Shown here piece after piece: positions 17,425 through 26,638 of a stretch of DNA of 45,745 nt. Both the position numbers and the translations under genes were made by a program. The notes below the pieces were generated by a model, which saw nothing but the letters and a program-made list of their open reading frames with translations, made no database searches and was not told the DNA's origin. Source of the stretch: Bauldia litoralis (GTDB lineage: Bacteria > Pseudomonadota > Alphaproteobacteria > Rhizobiales > Kaistiaceae). Each line of letters starts with the position of its first letter. Position 1 is the first letter of the stretch. Where the stretch lies: the NCBI GenBank assembly GCA_945882315.1, contig CAMCWB010000027.1, positions 1 through 45,745 on the forward strand, read 5' to 3'.

Positions 17425-17439
17425 TTAACAAAAGCTTAT
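17425..17439. promoter_or_regulatory. Near-consensus CtrA-type site upstream of tolQ
   Basis: TTAA (17425-17428), seven bases, TTAT (17436-17439): one mismatch to TTAA-N7-TTAA. It touches the ybgC stop codon and lies about 217 bp before tolQ. A role in cell-cycle timing of the tol operon is conjecture. Confidence 0.35.
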
Positions 17440-17903
17440 CATTCTTCCGGCATGCCGAGCGTGCTTCGGAGCGTCGCAGGCATCCGGCGTGCCTTGCCCT
17501 CGAGATTGATGATCACGACGGTCACCTTGGCGGTGACGAGATCGGTCTCGCCGAGGCGGACCGCCTGCTCCAGCACGATGCGGGCGCCGGCGGCGTGAAC
17601 CGCCTTGGTATGGACCTCGATCAGGTCGTCGATCCGCGCCGGCCGGAAGAAATCGATCTCCATCCGGCGGACCGCGAAGGCGAGCGGTTCACCATAGGTG
17701 CCGCTGGCGAGCGCCTCATGGCTGACGCCCATCAGGCGGATCATGTCGGACCGCCCGCGCTCCATGAAGCGCAGATAGGCGGCGTGATAGACGAGGCCGG
17801 AGAAATCGGTGTCCTCGAAATAGATACGGACGGGCAGCACATGCGCCCCCTCGACCATCCTGCCGGCGAGGTCAGGCCAGTCAGTCTTCGCTGTCATCGG
17901 CAA
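17439..17903 (-). CDS. ybgC: Tol-Pal associated acyl-CoA thioesterase YbgC
   Basis: Hotdog-fold thioesterase of 154 residues, the gene that customarily precedes tolQ. The family active-site segment is clear: [23 protein letters not shown], with catalytic Asp33 and His40. It hydrolyses short or long acyl-CoA/acyl-ACP in the cytoplasm and is linked to phospholipid metabolism. Start at 17903, overlapping the 3' end of ruvB by 23 bases, with GAGGG upstream; a second ATG is at 17897. Confidence 0.95.
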   Translation of the reverse strand: MPMTAKTDWPDLAGRMVEGAHVLPVRIYFEDTDFSGLVYHAAYLRFMERGRSDMIRLMGVSHEALASGTYGEPLAFAVRRMEIDFFRPARIDDLIEVHTKAVHAAGARIVLEQAVRLGETDLVTAKVTVVIINLEGKARRMPATLRSTLGMPEE

Positions 17904-18918
17904 ACAACCCTCTCTGTGCGGCGCTTCCCGCCGGCTCGGCCATGCCGAGATGCCGGAAGGCCTGGCCGGTCAGCAGGCGTCCCCGCGGCGTCCGCTGGAT
18001 GAAGCCCTGCTGGAGGAGGAAGGGCTCGACGATCTCCTCGATCGCGTCGCGCGGCTCCGACAGGGCGGCGGCGATCGTCTCGATGCCGACCGGCCCGCCC
18101 CCGAAATTCTCGGCGATCAGTTTCAGGTAGCGCCGGTCGAGCGCATCGAAGCCCATCACATCGACCTCGAGCCGCTGCAAGGCGCGATCGGCGGCCGCGG
18201 CATCGACCGGCTTGTTGCCGTCGACGGCGGCGAAATCGCGGACCCGGCGTAGCAAGCGCGTCGCGATGCGCGGCGTGCCCCGCGATCGGCGGGCGATTTC
18301 CGTGCTGCCGTCGGCGGTGAGGTCGAGGCCGAGGAGCCGCGCCCCGCGCCGCACGATGCTCTCCAGTTCGGGGACCGTATAGAAATTGAGCCGCACCGGA
18401 ATGCCGAAGCGATCGCGAAGCGGCGTCGTCAGCAGTCCGATCCGGGTCGTCGCGCCGATCAGCGTGAAGGGCGCAAGGCCGATCTTCACCGAGCGCGCCG
18501 CCGGTCCCTCGCCGATGATCAGGTCGAGCTGGAAATCCTCCAGGGCCGGATAAAGGATCTCCTCGACCGCCGGGCTGAGACGATGGATCTCGTCGATGAA
18601 GAGCACGTCGCGCTCCTCGAGATTGGTGAGAAGCGCGGCGAGATCGCCGGCCTTGGCGATGACCGGGCCGGAAGTGGCGCGGAAATTGACGCCAAGCTCG
18701 CGCGACACGATCTGCGCCAGCGTCGTCTTGCCGAGGCCGGGCGGCCCGACGAAGAGGACGTGATCGAGCGCTTCTTCGCGCGACCGCGCCGCGTCGATGA
18801 AGACCTTGAGGTTGGCGCAGGCCTGCGCCTGGCCCACGAACTCGGAAAGATGCTGCGGCCGCAGCGACGTCTCCGGCGCGTCGTCGGCGCGGGTTTCGGA
18901 AGTGACGAGGCGGCTCAT
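17881..18918 (-). CDS. ruvB: Holliday junction branch migration helicase RuvB
   Basis: AAA+ motor that drives branch migration of Holliday junctions together with RuvA. 345 residues; Walker A GPPGLGKT at 58-65, Walker B DEIH at 109-112, sensor region GATTRIG and a winged-helix C-terminal domain ([11 protein letters not shown]). The product ends FADDSED. Its start lies 17 bases after the stop of a small membrane-protein gene, and ybgC overlaps its end. Confidence 0.98.
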   Translation of the reverse strand: MSRLVTSETRADDAPETSLRPQHLSEFVGQAQACANLKVFIDAARSREEALDHVLFVGPPGLGKTTLAQIVSRELGVNFRATSGPVIAKAGDLAALLTNLEERDVLFIDEIHRLSPAVEEILYPALEDFQLDLIIGEGPAARSVKIGLAPFTLIGATTRIGLLTTPLRDRFGIPVRLNFYTVPELESIVRRGARLLGLDLTADGSTEIARRSRGTPRIATRLLRRVRDFAAVDGNKPVDAAAADRALQRLEVDVMGFDALDRRYLKLIAENFGGGPVGIETIAAALSEPRDAIEEIVEPFLLQQGFIQRTPRGRLLTGQAFRHLGMAEPAGSAAQRGLFADDSED

Positions 18919-18934
18919 GACTCTACCCGCCGCA

Positions 18935-19393
18935 TCATGGCCTCACATTCCAGCGGGTGAGCCGCCAGCAGACACCGCTGGCGAATGCCGCGGCGACCGC
19001 GACAAAGCTCGCCATCACCGCGTCGATGTCGGTCTCGGCTCCGAAATTCACGGCGCTCCACGCAATGCCGCCGAAGCAGCCTATGGCTACGGCAAGGACG
19101 AAACTTGTGCGGCCGATCAACTGATCGATGAGGCCGATCAGGAGCCCGACAAGCGCTGCCGGCAGGACGGCCGTTGGAATCCAGATCCACGGCACCACGG
19201 AAGCCGCACCGGGCACGCCGCTCCACCCATCGCCCGAATCCATGACAAAGCAAAGGAAGGCCGCCACGCAAACGATGAAGACCGCGCCGCCAACCATCGG
19301 ACCGAGCAGGCCGAATGTCGCAGCAGTGATCAGCACACGACGCCAGCGGCTCGCCGCGCCCGGTACATCCGTCGCATGGGCTTCGTCGCTCAC
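18935..19393 (-). CDS. Small integral membrane protein, paralogue of its upstream neighbour
   Basis: 152 residues with about four hydrophobic segments (near 19-46, 66-95, 97-118 and 120-142). I do not recognise a family. It resembles the protein encoded just upstream (19390-19848): same length, a shared GLLGP-VGG motif in the first helix region, a comparable pattern of helices and a C-terminal CW-L-T-RW motif (CWRLTRWN against CWLATRWR), so the two are tandem duplicates. The ATG overlaps the stop of that neighbour as ATGA, implying translational coupling. Both genes are inserted between ruvA and ruvB, which are normally adjacent. Function unknown. Confidence 0.75.
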   Translation of the reverse strand: MSDEAHATDVPGAASRWRRVLITAATFGLLGPMVGGAVFIVCVAAFLCFVMDSGDGWSGVPGAASVVPWIWIPTAVLPAALVGLLIGLIDQLIGRTSFVLAVAIGCFGGIAWSAVNFGAETDIDAVMASFVAVAAAFASGVCWRLTRWNVRP

Positions 19394-19848
19394 GCCGGCC
19401 TCCGCCAGCGTGTCGCCAGCCAGCAGGTAATCGTCGCCGCCACGCAGGCAAAACCGATCAGGATATGGACCACATTGGTCTGGAGGTCTGAGCCGTCGCC
19501 CATCATCATGTTCCAGCCGACACCCATCGCCGCGCCGAGCGCGACTGCGAAGCTAAAGCCGGCGCCACCGCGATACGCATCCATGTAACCGATGACGGCC
19601 CCCACCAGAACCGCGGGAACAAAGCCCATCGGATAGGCAATCCACAGCCCGTAAAGCATCATGGCGAGGATCGCCATTGCGATATCGCCCGGCGATGGAA
19701 ACCCTATCCAGATTCCCAAGCCGGCGATCGTCACGAAGCCGCCGACCAGCGGCCCGAGCAGGCCGAACAGCGCGGTCACGCCGAGCACATGCAGGAATTT
19801 GCGGCCGGCGCTCACCTCGGGAGCGGTTGCGGCAGGTGTCGCCGTCAT
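19390..19848 (-). CDS. Small integral membrane protein between ruvA and ruvB
   Basis: 152 residues, about four transmembrane segments (about 20-48, 56-85, 91-110 and 122-144) with a short polar N-terminus [17 protein letters not shown]. No known domain is apparent. The start ATG overlaps the ruvA stop by four bases (ATGA), and its own stop overlaps the next gene in the same way. It is the closer copy of the tandem pair and shares GLLGPLVGG and CWLATRWRR with its paralogue. It should be co-translated with RuvA, but nothing in its sequence suggests a DNA repair role; it may simply exploit the operon. Confidence 0.78.
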   Translation of the reverse strand: MTATPAATAPEVSAGRKFLHVLGVTALFGLLGPLVGGFVTIAGLGIWIGFPSPGDIAMAILAMMLYGLWIAYPMGFVPAVLVGAVIGYMDAYRGGAGFSFAVALGAAMGVGWNMMMGDGSDLQTNVVHILIGFACVAATITCWLATRWRRPA

Positions 19849-20462
19849 CGCGCCAGTTCCTTGAGGCCGAGACGGATCAGCGTCTCGGCGGTTGCTTCCT
19901 CGCCGGCGGAGCGCGATGCCGTGGCGACGGCCGCGCTCGCCTGCACCTGCGCATAGCCGAGATTGACCAGCGCCGAGACGGCGTCGGCGACCGGGCGCGG
20001 GGCGCGGTTTTCGGCAAGATCGGTCTGCAGATGGATGAGACCCGGATCGGCGGAGGAATAGGCCGGCGCCTTGTCGCGGAGTTCGGCGACGATGCGCTCG
20101 GCGACCTTCTTGCCGACACCCGGCGCCCGGCCGAGCGACGCCTTGTCCTGAAGCGCGATCGCGGTGGCAAGGTCGCCGGGCTTGAGGATGCCGAGAACGG
20201 CGAGCGCTACCTTGGCGCCGACGCCCTGCACTGTCATCAGGAGCCGGAACCACTCGCGCTCGAGATCGCTGGCGAAGCCATAGAGCCGGATCGCGTCCTC
20301 GCGCACATAGGTCTCGATCGACAGGCGCGCCGCCTCGCCGACCTGCGGCAAGGACTGCAGGACACGGGCCGGACAATGGACCTGATAGCCGACGCCGCCG
20401 ACATCGACGATGACCCAGTCCTCGCCATAGGAATCGACGATGCCGCTGAGTTTGCCGATCAT
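19845..20462 (-). CDS. ruvA: Holliday junction branch migration complex subunit RuvA
   Basis: Junction-binding protein of about 205 residues that loads RuvB. The N-terminal OB-fold begins [28 protein letters not shown]; the central helix-hairpin-helix motifs are visible as [16 protein letters not shown] and [12 protein letters not shown]; the C-terminal RuvB-binding domain carries [12 protein letters not shown]. The frame is open further upstream, but ATG at 20462 gives the exact family N-terminus. Separated from ruvC by three accessory genes, unlike the usual ruvC-ruvA-ruvB order. Confidence 0.97.
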   Translation of the reverse strand: MIGKLSGIVDSYGEDWVIVDVGGVGYQVHCPARVLQSLPQVGEAARLSIETYVREDAIRLYGFASDLEREWFRLLMTVQGVGAKVALAVLGILKPGDLATAIALQDKASLGRAPGVGKKVAERIVAELRDKAPAYSSADPGLIHLQTDLAENRAPRPVADAVSALVNLGYAQVQASAAVATASRSAGEEATAETLIRLGLKELAR

Positions 20463-20565
20463 GCGTCCCGGTTCACGACTGCCGGCCCCGCTCATGCGCG
20501 GCCCTGCGACTCGATAGAACATATCAGAAACGCACACAATCTCTCCCCGCATGAAAGGATCGTTC

Positions 20566-21819
20566 ATGCGGCTCGGGCGTTGTCAGGCTCGTTCATTCGG
20601 GATCGGGGCCGGCGTGACCACCGTCAAAAGAGACCTTCGCACCGGCCGGACCTACTGGCTGAGCCGGCCGATGCCGCGCGTGCCGGCGAAAGCCCTGAGG
20701 CGTGATATCGAGACGGAGGTCCTGATCGTCGGCGCCGGCATTTCCGGGGCGCTCATCGCCGAGGCGCTGTCCTGGCGCCACCAGGTCACGATCGTCGACC
20801 GCCGCGAGCCGGTCAGCGGATCGACGCCGGCGAGCACGGCGCTGATCGAGTATGAGATCGACACGCCCCTCACCGAACTTCGCCGCAAGATCGGCCGGGA
20901 GAAGGCCGACCGGGCCTGGCAGCGCTCGCGCCTTGCCGTCGATGCGCTCCGTGCCCGGACCAACGATCTCGGTATCGACTGCGATCTCGTGCCGGCCGAC
21001 AGCCTCTACCTCTCCGGCGACTTGCTCGATGCCGACGGTATCGAGAAGGAGTTCGAGGCGCGCCGCTCGATCGGCCTCGAAACGGTCTTCCTGAAGCGCG
21101 CCGCGCTGAAGCAGCGTTTCGGAATCGCCCGCCCGGCCGGGCTTCTCGCTTTCGAAGACATGACCGCCGACCCGCGCCGCATGACCAGCGGATATCTTCG
21201 CAAGGCGCTGGAGAACGGCGCCGCGCTCCATGCACCGACCGAGATCACCGAGATCGAAAGCCATTCGCGCGGCCATATTGCGGAGACTAAAGACGGGCCG
21301 ACGATCCGCTGCCGCACGATCATCTTCGCCACCGGCTACGAGTTCCCGAAATTCGTACCGTTGAAAGGCCATTCGATCATCTCGACTTATGCCCTTGCGA
21401 CGAAACCGCAACCGCGCCGGCTATGGCCGGAGCGCTGCCTGATCTGGGAAGCCTCCGATCCCTACCTCTATCTCCGCACCACGCCGGACGGGCGCGTCAT
21501 CTGCGGCGGCGAGGACGAAGATTTCTCCGATGCGGAGAAACGCGACGCCCTAATTCCGAAGAAGATCGCGGCGATCGAGCGCAAGCTTCAACGGCTCCTG
21601 CCGCAGATCGACACGACGGCGGAATTCGCCTGGGCGGGTGCTTTCGGTTCGAGCGACACCGGCCTGCCGATGATCGGCGAGGTGTCCGGGCGGAAGAATT
21701 GCTGGGCGGTGCTCGGCTTCGGCGGCAACGGCATCACCTACAGCCGCATCGCCGCCGACATCATCCGCGCGGCGCTCAGCGGCGATGAAGACCCCGACGC
21801 CGGTCTCTATTCCCTTTAA
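20566..21819 (+). CDS. FAD-dependent oxidoreductase, DAO family
   Basis: About 417 residues of the D-amino-acid oxidase/glycine oxidase-like family. The ADP-binding motif [17 protein letters not shown] followed by VTIVDRREP (about residues 54-80) marks the FAD site, and near the C-terminus GLPMIGEV...[17 protein letters not shown] is the second FAD-binding segment. It presumably oxidises a secondary or tertiary amine or an amino acid; the substrate cannot be told. Start choice: ATG at 20566 has AAGGA seven bases upstream; ATG at 20551 and GTG at 20614 are alternatives. It is transcribed away from ruvA, and its TAA stop overlaps the TAA stop of the convergent transglutaminase gene within one TTAA. 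Confidence 0.85.
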   Translation: MRLGRCQARSFGIGAGVTTVKRDLRTGRTYWLSRPMPRVPAKALRRDIETEVLIVGAGISGALIAEALSWRHQVTIVDRREPVSGSTPASTALIEYEIDTPLTELRRKIGREKADRAWQRSRLAVDALRARTNDLGIDCDLVPADSLYLSGDLLDADGIEKEFEARRSIGLETVFLKRAALKQRFGIARPAGLLAFEDMTADPRRMTSGYLRKALENGAALHAPTEITEIESHSRGHIAETKDGPTIRCRTIIFATGYEFPKFVPLKGHSIISTYALATKPQPRRLWPERCLIWEASDPYLYLRTTPDGRVICGGEDEDFSDAEKRDALIPKKIAAIERKLQRLLPQIDTTAEFAWAGAFGSSDTGLPMIGEVSGRKNCWAVLGFGGNGITYSRIAADIIRAALSGDEDPDAGLYSL

Positions 21820-22574
21820 GCTTCGGCGATTTCCTCGGTGATGACCTCGAAGCCGGCCAGCCGGCTCGGTCCGAAGGTGGTCATCAGCGCCACGTCGGTT
21901 GCGTCGCGGCCGCGCGCCATCAGCAGGCGGCCGATGCGCGGATGATTGTGGCGCGCGTCAAAGGTGTACCAGCGCCCGCCGAGATAGGCCTCGAACCAGG
22001 CGCTGAAATCCATCGGGGCCGGATCGCGCGGCACGCCGATATCGCCGAGATAGCCGGTGCAATAGCGCGCCGGGATGTTCATGCGGCGGCAGAAGGTGAC
22101 GGCGAGATGCGCGAAATCGCGGCACACGCCGAGGCGCTCGGTGAAGCCGTCATAGGCCGTGCGCGTCGACTTCGCATGCTCGTAGCCGAAGGTCAGATGG
22201 CTATGGACGTAGTCGCAGATCGCCTGGACACGGCCCCAGCCGATCGGGGTATTCTGAAAAAGCGACCAGGCCGTATCGAGCAGCCGGTCGGTGTCGCAAT
22301 AGCGGCTGGCCAGCAGATAGACGAGCGTGTCGTCCGGCAATTGCTCGAGCGGTATCTGCGCCGCCGACTGATCGACCGCGTCGGGCACGCCAGGGTCGTA
22401 GACGACGAAGTCCGCTGAAAAGGTGGTGAGGCCGGCGGGCGCCTGGATGCGCGTGCAGATATTGCCGAAACTGTCGCGGTAGTCATGGGTCGGCGTCTTC
22501 GGCTCGACGGTCAGGATCTGGGGCGCCAGCAAGTCCGGCAATCGGGATGGATGGAGACTGAGAGCAAGAAGCAT
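21816..22574 (-). CDS. Transglutaminase-like protein, N-terminus cut by a TAA codon
   Basis: 252 residues from the internal ATG at 22574. The transglutaminase-like core carries catalytic Cys151 in LGVCRDFAH and an Asp in YTFDARHN; where the usual His sits, this subfamily has SAW (DFSAWFEAYL) in place of HAW. Similar proteins are presumed cysteine proteases or amide-bond enzymes with unknown substrates. The true gene start is almost certainly the ATG at 22628, behind AGAGGA: it reads MKIRAG, then TAA (22608-22610), then RISYECQQPTPMLLAL, continuous with this frame. Relatives carry Tyr at that position. The TAA thus removes 18 residues; the downstream ATG has no ribosome-binding site, so the gene is probably weak or dead. 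It forms a pair with the next transglutaminase gene. Confidence 0.8.
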   Translation of the reverse strand: MLLALSLHPSRLPDLLAPQILTVEPKTPTHDYRDSFGNICTRIQAPAGLTTFSADFVVYDPGVPDAVDQSAAQIPLEQLPDDTLVYLLASRYCDTDRLLDTAWSLFQNTPIGWGRVQAICDYVHSHLTFGYEHAKSTRTAYDGFTERLGVCRDFAHLAVTFCRRMNIPARYCTGYLGDIGVPRDPAPMDFSAWFEAYLGGRWYTFDARHNHPRIGRLLMARGRDATDVALMTTFGPSRLAGFEVITEEIAEA

Positions 22575-22692
22575 CGGCGTCGGCTGCTGACATTCATAGG
22601 AAATGCGTTAGCCGGCCCTGATCTTCATGGGAATCCTCTCGTTGCCGCCTCTCCCCCGAAAATTCGTAGCAAGTCGAGTGCCATGCGTGGGG

Positions 22693-23604
22693 TCAGCGCC
22701 CCGCAGCAACTCCGGAACGGGCCAGCAGTTCCGCCTTGCGGCCGACCAGCACTTCGACTTCAAGGCCGCTGGCGTCCTCGCGCTCGCCCTCATAGGTGCC
22801 GGAGATCGGCACCGCCTGGAGAGGCTCGCGGGCGACGGCGACACGGATCAGCTCGCGATTGCCGACGATGGCATTGGTGGGGTCGAAGTCGATCCAGCCC
22901 GCGCCCGGCAGATAGACCTGGCACCATGCATGCGTCGAACCGCCGCCGCGTATCTCCGCCCGGTCGCGGCTGGGGACATAGACGTAGCCGGAGACAAAGC
23001 GTGCGGCCATGCCGAGATTGCGCGCCGCGCCGATCATCAGGACCGCGAAATCGCGGCAGGTGCCGCGCCCGAGCGCCAGCGTCTGGCCCGGGGTCTGCGT
23101 CCCCGCTTCGGGACGGCGGACATAGACGAAGCTTTCCTTGATGGCGTTGTTGAGTGCCATCAGGAGCTTGCCGGTCTCCATCTTCCGGCGGGCGAGCAGG
23201 AGCTTCTTTGCCCATGTCGCGACGGCCGGATTCTGGTCGGCCTCGCTCAATGCAAGCCACGGCGCCAGATCCGGCGCTTCGCTCGCATCATAGGCAAAAG
23301 GATAAACCAGCGCCGCCTTGTCGATTTCGAAATCGGGCGTGTTCTGCGGCGTGTGCTCGACCGCGATCTCGCTCTCGAAGCGAAGCTCCTCGGCCTTCCC
23401 GTCGAAACGGGCGAGGCCGACAGTGTTGCCGAAGATATCGTTGATCCAGCGGATACTGGCGGGTTTCGGCGAGATTTCGAGATGCCAGTCGATCAGCCGC
23501 TGGTCATAGCTCTCGCGCGGCCGCAGCATCAGCCGATGCTCGCCGAAAGCCATAGGCCGCTGGTAGCGGTAAGTCGTGACGTGTCGAACGGTGAAGATCG
23601 GCAT
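22693..23604 (-). CDS. Transglutaminase family protein
   Basis: 303 residues. The N-terminal beta domain (MPIFTVRHVTTYRYQRPM, about 1-90) precedes a transglutaminase core with the complete triad: Cys183 in GRGTCRDFA, His225 in STHAWCQVYLPG and Asp241 in GWIDFDPTN. Such bacterial proteins are cytoplasmic, often paired with a second transglutaminase, and are linked to peptide cleavage or amide synthesis; none of this is proven for the family. ATG at 23604 follows GGAG at proper spacing; the open frame upstream is spurious. It lies 64 bp ahead of the truncated paralogue and together they interrupt the ruvC-ruvA linkage. Confidence 0.9.
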   Translation of the reverse strand: MPIFTVRHVTTYRYQRPMAFGEHRLMLRPRESYDQRLIDWHLEISPKPASIRWINDIFGNTVGLARFDGKAEELRFESEIAVEHTPQNTPDFEIDKAALVYPFAYDASEAPDLAPWLALSEADQNPAVATWAKKLLLARRKMETGKLLMALNNAIKESFVYVRRPEAGTQTPGQTLALGRGTCRDFAVLMIGAARNLGMAARFVSGYVYVPSRDRAEIRGGGSTHAWCQVYLPGAGWIDFDPTNAIVGNRELIRVAVAREPLQAVPISGTYEGEREDASGLEVEVLVGRKAELLARSGVAAGR

Positions 23605-23707
23605 GGAACTCCGAAAACCCGGCTCGGCTGCCGGGTCTGGCCTGCAATTTAAGTGCCGGCCCAATGGGTAAGACTGGACGATGCGGCTTGTTCAAGGGAC
23701 ATGCTTC

Positions 23708-24220
23708 TCAGGTTGAGGCAACCACCCTCAGGACCGCCGCCTGGCGATGATGGGCATGACAGATGGCGATGGCGAGCGCGTCGGCCTCATCGTCGCTGTC
23801 GAACCGGGCCAGCGGCAGCAGCACCCTGACCATCGCCCGGATCTGCGCCTTTTCGGCATGACCGGCGCCGACAACGGTCTTCTTGACGGCATTCGGTGCA
23901 TATTCGGCGACCGAAAGACCCGCCCGCGCCGGTACCAGAAGGGCGATGCCCCGCGCCTGGCCGAGTTTCAGCGTGGCGGCGCCGTCGCGATTAACGAAGG
24001 TCTGCTCGACGGCCGCCTCGTCCGGCCGATGCTCCCGGACGACAGCATCGAGCCCGTCATGGAGTGCCGCGAGCCGCAGCGCCAGTTGGCCGTCAAGCGG
24101 CGCCCGCACGGTGCCAGCCGCGACGAAAGACAGCGCATTGCCGCGCACGATAATGATCCCCCAGCCCGTGCGGCGGAGACCCGGATCGACGCCGAGAATG
24201 CGAATCGGGGGATTGATCAT
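23708..24220 (-). CDS. ruvC: Crossover junction endodeoxyribonuclease RuvC
   Basis: Holliday junction resolvase of 170 residues with an RNase H-like fold. The four acidic catalytic residues are in place: Asp12 ([12 protein letters not shown]), Glu72 ([10 protein letters not shown]), Asp144 and Asp147 ([15 protein letters not shown]). It nicks junctions handled by RuvAB. The ribosome-binding site is weak. It is followed by accessory genes instead of ruvA. Confidence 0.98.
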   Translation of the reverse strand: MINPPIRILGVDPGLRRTGWGIIIVRGNALSFVAAGTVRAPLDGQLALRLAALHDGLDAVVREHRPDEAAVEQTFVNRDGAATLKLGQARGIALLVPARAGLSVAEYAPNAVKKTVVGAGHAEKAQIRAMVRVLLPLARFDSDDEADALAIAICHAHHRQAAVLRVVAST

Positions 24221-24396
24221 GGCTCAAGGGGTAATCCCGATCGGCATGGCGCGCAAAACGGGCAGCGGAGAGATCTCAGTCTCCGTCTGACGACGTTCGC
24301 ATGGCGACGCCCAGCGCAATGCCGAGACCGATATTGACGGGTTGTCGCGCGGTCATGCTCCGTGATCCCATGCAGAATGCAGGGAGCGCGCCCCCT

Positions 24397-24732
24397 TCAG
24401 CCGGCGACGAGCCCGCTCAATATGTCGGCGCCCCGGTGCCCCCTGTCGACGCCGTCGACGATGATCACCTCGCCATCGGCATTGTCCGTTCGGAAATGCT
24501 GGATCCGGCGATAGGCCTCCGATGCGTACCAGTCCTCGGCGGAACGGCGATTCGGAAAGGCGAGGACGACGAGGTCGCCCTGCCAGTTGCCTTCAAGCAC
24601 GGCCGGCTTGCCGCCGTGGATGATGTAATGGCCACCGAAGGGCGCGAGCGTGGCATCGATCGCTTCGAGATAGGCGACGATGCCCGATCCCATCCTGACA
24701 TTGCGGAGATGGGCGACGGCATAGGCTGTCAT
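24397..24732 (-). CDS. DUF1330 family protein
   Basis: 111 residues of the DUF1330 family, a small ferredoxin-like (dimeric alpha/beta barrel) fold. Landmarks are the first strand MTAYAVAHLRNV, the GGHYIIHGGKPAVLEG segment and LVVLAFPNRRSAEDWYASEAYR, all conserved in the family. Function unknown; related barrels include monooxygenase-like enzymes. ATG at 24732 follows GGAGGG. Stands alone between ruvC and the divergent RpiR-type regulator gene. Confidence 0.88.
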   Translation of the reverse strand: MTAYAVAHLRNVRMGSGIVAYLEAIDATLAPFGGHYIIHGGKPAVLEGNWQGDLVVLAFPNRRSAEDWYASEAYRRIQHFRTDNADGEVIIVDGVDRGHRGADILSGLVAG

Positions 24733-24876
24733 GGCGTTCCCTCCCTGAAAGCAACAAACCGACAACGGTCAGCGCCTTCGCACCATGAGCCCTAATGGGG
24801 CGATAGGATGACAGCGCGGCAGAGCCGCCTTCGCTCCGTTGAGCGGAGGCTCGACAGCCATCGACGCATGTCGTAA

Positions 24877-24911
24877 ATACTACTGGTATTCTATTCGGTA
24901 GTATCTACTAC
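24877..24911. promoter_or_regulatory. Palindromic operator upstream of the RpiR-type regulator
   Basis: GTAGT-ATCT-ACTAC at 24898-24911 is a perfect palindrome. A second half-site ATACTAC at 24877-24883 is the inverse of GTAGTAT at 24898-24904. The core GTAGT-N4-ACTAC equals the core of the binding site published for HexR, an RpiR-family regulator of sugar catabolism. The site is 20 bases before the TTG start, so binding should block transcription or early elongation. Autoregulation is inferred. Confidence 0.55.
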
Positions 24912-24930
24912 AGACGCAGGGCATATCCGC

Positions 24931-25836
24931 TTGGCCAAAACCACCGCTCAAAAGACGCCGGCCTTCGACCGCCAGGTGGAGGCCGCATTCGGCAGCCTCA
25001 CACCGGCGGAGCAGCGCATCGCCCGCTTCTTCGTCGACCAGAAGTCGTCGGCGCTGCTGAGTTCGGCCGCCGAGATCGCCCAACTGGCCGGGACCAGCGA
25101 TGCGACCGTGGTGCGTACGGCCCGCTCGCTGGGCTTCGACAGCCTTTCGGCGCTTCGCCAGGTGCTGCTCTCGGACCTGACCGGAGCGCCGTCATCCGGC
25201 AAGCGTCTGGCGCGCAGCCTGGAGGAGACCGGCAATGACGCCGCCGGCGCCCTTAGGCATGTCATCGACATCCACGAGACGGTGCTCGACGTGCTGAAGG
25301 GCCCCGACTTTGCCGCGCGTTTCGCCAAGAGCATCGACATCCTGGCAGGCGCCCGTCGCCGTCATGTGTTCGGCATAGGCCCGTCCGGCGCCCTCGCCGA
25401 CTATGCGACGCTCCAGTTCAACCGGATCGGACTACCCACTTTCGCCCTCTCGGCCTCCGGGGTCGCCCTTGCCGACCGCCTGCTTTGGCTGGGCGACGGC
25501 GATGCCGTCCTGATGCTCGCCTACGCGCCTCTTTATCGCGAAGTCGAGATCGTTCTCGACCAGGCCGAGGCATGCGCGGTGCCGGTCATCCTGGTCAGCG
25601 ACAGCCTTGGCCCACTGGTCGCCGGCAAAGTCTCCGAAGTGCTGCCCGTGCCGCGCGGTACGGCCGATCACCTCGCCATGCATGGCGGCACCATGGTGCT
25701 TATCGAGGCCATGATCATCGGCCTGGCCGGACAGAAAAGCGCGCCGGCCTTCGACACGCTCGACCGGCTGAGCACGCTCCGCGGTTCGATCGACAAGGCC
25801 TGGAGCAAGCGCGGCCGGAAGAAAGCCAAGAGCTAG
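24931..25836 (+). CDS. MurR/RpiR family transcriptional regulator
   Basis: 301 residues: N-terminal helix-turn-helix (about 16-90; SLTPAEQRIARFFVDQK and SDATVVRTARSLGFDSLSALRQVL) and C-terminal SIS domain (about 120-260; RRHVFGIGPSGALADYATLQFNRIG), which in this family binds a phosphosugar. The start is TTG at 24931, with AGGG at fair spacing. The tail is basic (SKRGRKKAKS). The upstream palindrome resembles a HexR site, pointing to sugar-phosphate-responsive control. The next genes on the strand are membrane proteins 49 bp downstream, possible targets. Confidence 0.92.
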   Translation: MAKTTAQKTPAFDRQVEAAFGSLTPAEQRIARFFVDQKSSALLSSAAEIAQLAGTSDATVVRTARSLGFDSLSALRQVLLSDLTGAPSSGKRLARSLEETGNDAAGALRHVIDIHETVLDVLKGPDFAARFAKSIDILAGARRRHVFGIGPSGALADYATLQFNRIGLPTFALSASGVALADRLLWLGDGDAVLMLAYAPLYREVEIVLDQAEACAVPVILVSDSLGPLVAGKVSEVLPVPRGTADHLAMHGGTMVLIEAMIIGLAGQKSAPAFDTLDRLSTLRGSIDKAWSKRGRKKAKS

Positions 25837-25885
25837 GCGATGTGCCGCCGCAGCCGCCAGAAACCAGCAATCACAGAGCGTCTCC

Positions 25886-26638
25886 ATGAATAGCCTCACA
25901 CCGATCATCTCGACCATCACCGCGGCCTTCCTCGCTTCCTTCGTTGAGGTCGTCGAGGCTTTCACCATCGTGCTCGCCGTTGGCGTCACGCGCAGCTGGC
26001 GCCCGGCGCTCATCGGCGCAGCCCTCGCCCTCGCCGTGCTCGCGGCGCTGGTGCTGGTCTTCGGGCCGCTTCTGTCGCTCGTCCCGATCACGCTCCTTCA
26101 GTTCGTCGTCGGCGTCCTGCTGATCCTCTTCGGCATGCGCTGGCTGCGAAAAGCCATCCTGCGCTCGCTGGGCGTCATCGCGCTGCATGACGAAGAGGCC
26201 GCCTTCTCCAAGGAAACCTCGCTCCTGCAGCAGCAGGCCAATGACCGGCGCGCCGACTATCTGGCGGGTGTCGCCGCTTTCAAGGCGGTGTTGCTCGAAG
26301 GCGTCGAGGTTGTCTTCATCGTAATCGCCGTCGGCGCCGCGCACAGCCAGACCTTCTATGCCAGCGTCGGAGCCCTGGCGGCGTTCCTGCTCGTGGCGGT
26401 GATCGGGCTCGTCGTGCATCGCCCACTCTCCCGCATTCCGGAGAATGCGCTGAAATTCGCCGTCGGCCTGATGCTGACCAGCTTCGGCATTTTCTGGACC
26501 GGCGAAGGCCTCGGAGCGGACTGGCCGGGAGCCGACCTCGCGCTCCTCGCGATATTCGCGGTGGTGACGCTTTTCTCTTTCGCCATTATCCGCTGGTTCC
26601 GCAGCCCCGCTCCGTCCTCCCCGGGAAAGCCCGCCTGA
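25886..26638 (+). CDS. Multi-pass membrane protein resembling COG4280
   Basis: 250 residues with about seven hydrophobic segments. Two related motifs, AFLASFVEVVEAFTIVLAVG (near residue 20) and VLLEGVEVVFIVIAVG (near 140), each put two acidic residues in a helix and suggest two homologous halves around a charged cytoplasmic loop (HDEEAAFSKETSLLQQQANDRRADY). This layout is like the acidic transmembrane motifs of cation transporters such as Ftr1, so metal or cation transport is conceivable but unproven. The stop overlaps the next ATG (TGATG). It may be under the upstream RpiR regulator. Confidence 0.75.
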   Translation: MNSLTPIISTITAAFLASFVEVVEAFTIVLAVGVTRSWRPALIGAALALAVLAALVLVFGPLLSLVPITLLQFVVGVLLILFGMRWLRKAILRSLGVIALHDEEAAFSKETSLLQQQANDRRADYLAGVAAFKAVLLEGVEVVFIVIAVGAAHSQTFYASVGALAAFLLVAVIGLVVHRPLSRIPENALKFAVGLMLTSFGIFWTGEGLGADWPGADLALLAIFAVVTLFSFAIIRWFRSPAPSSPGKPA

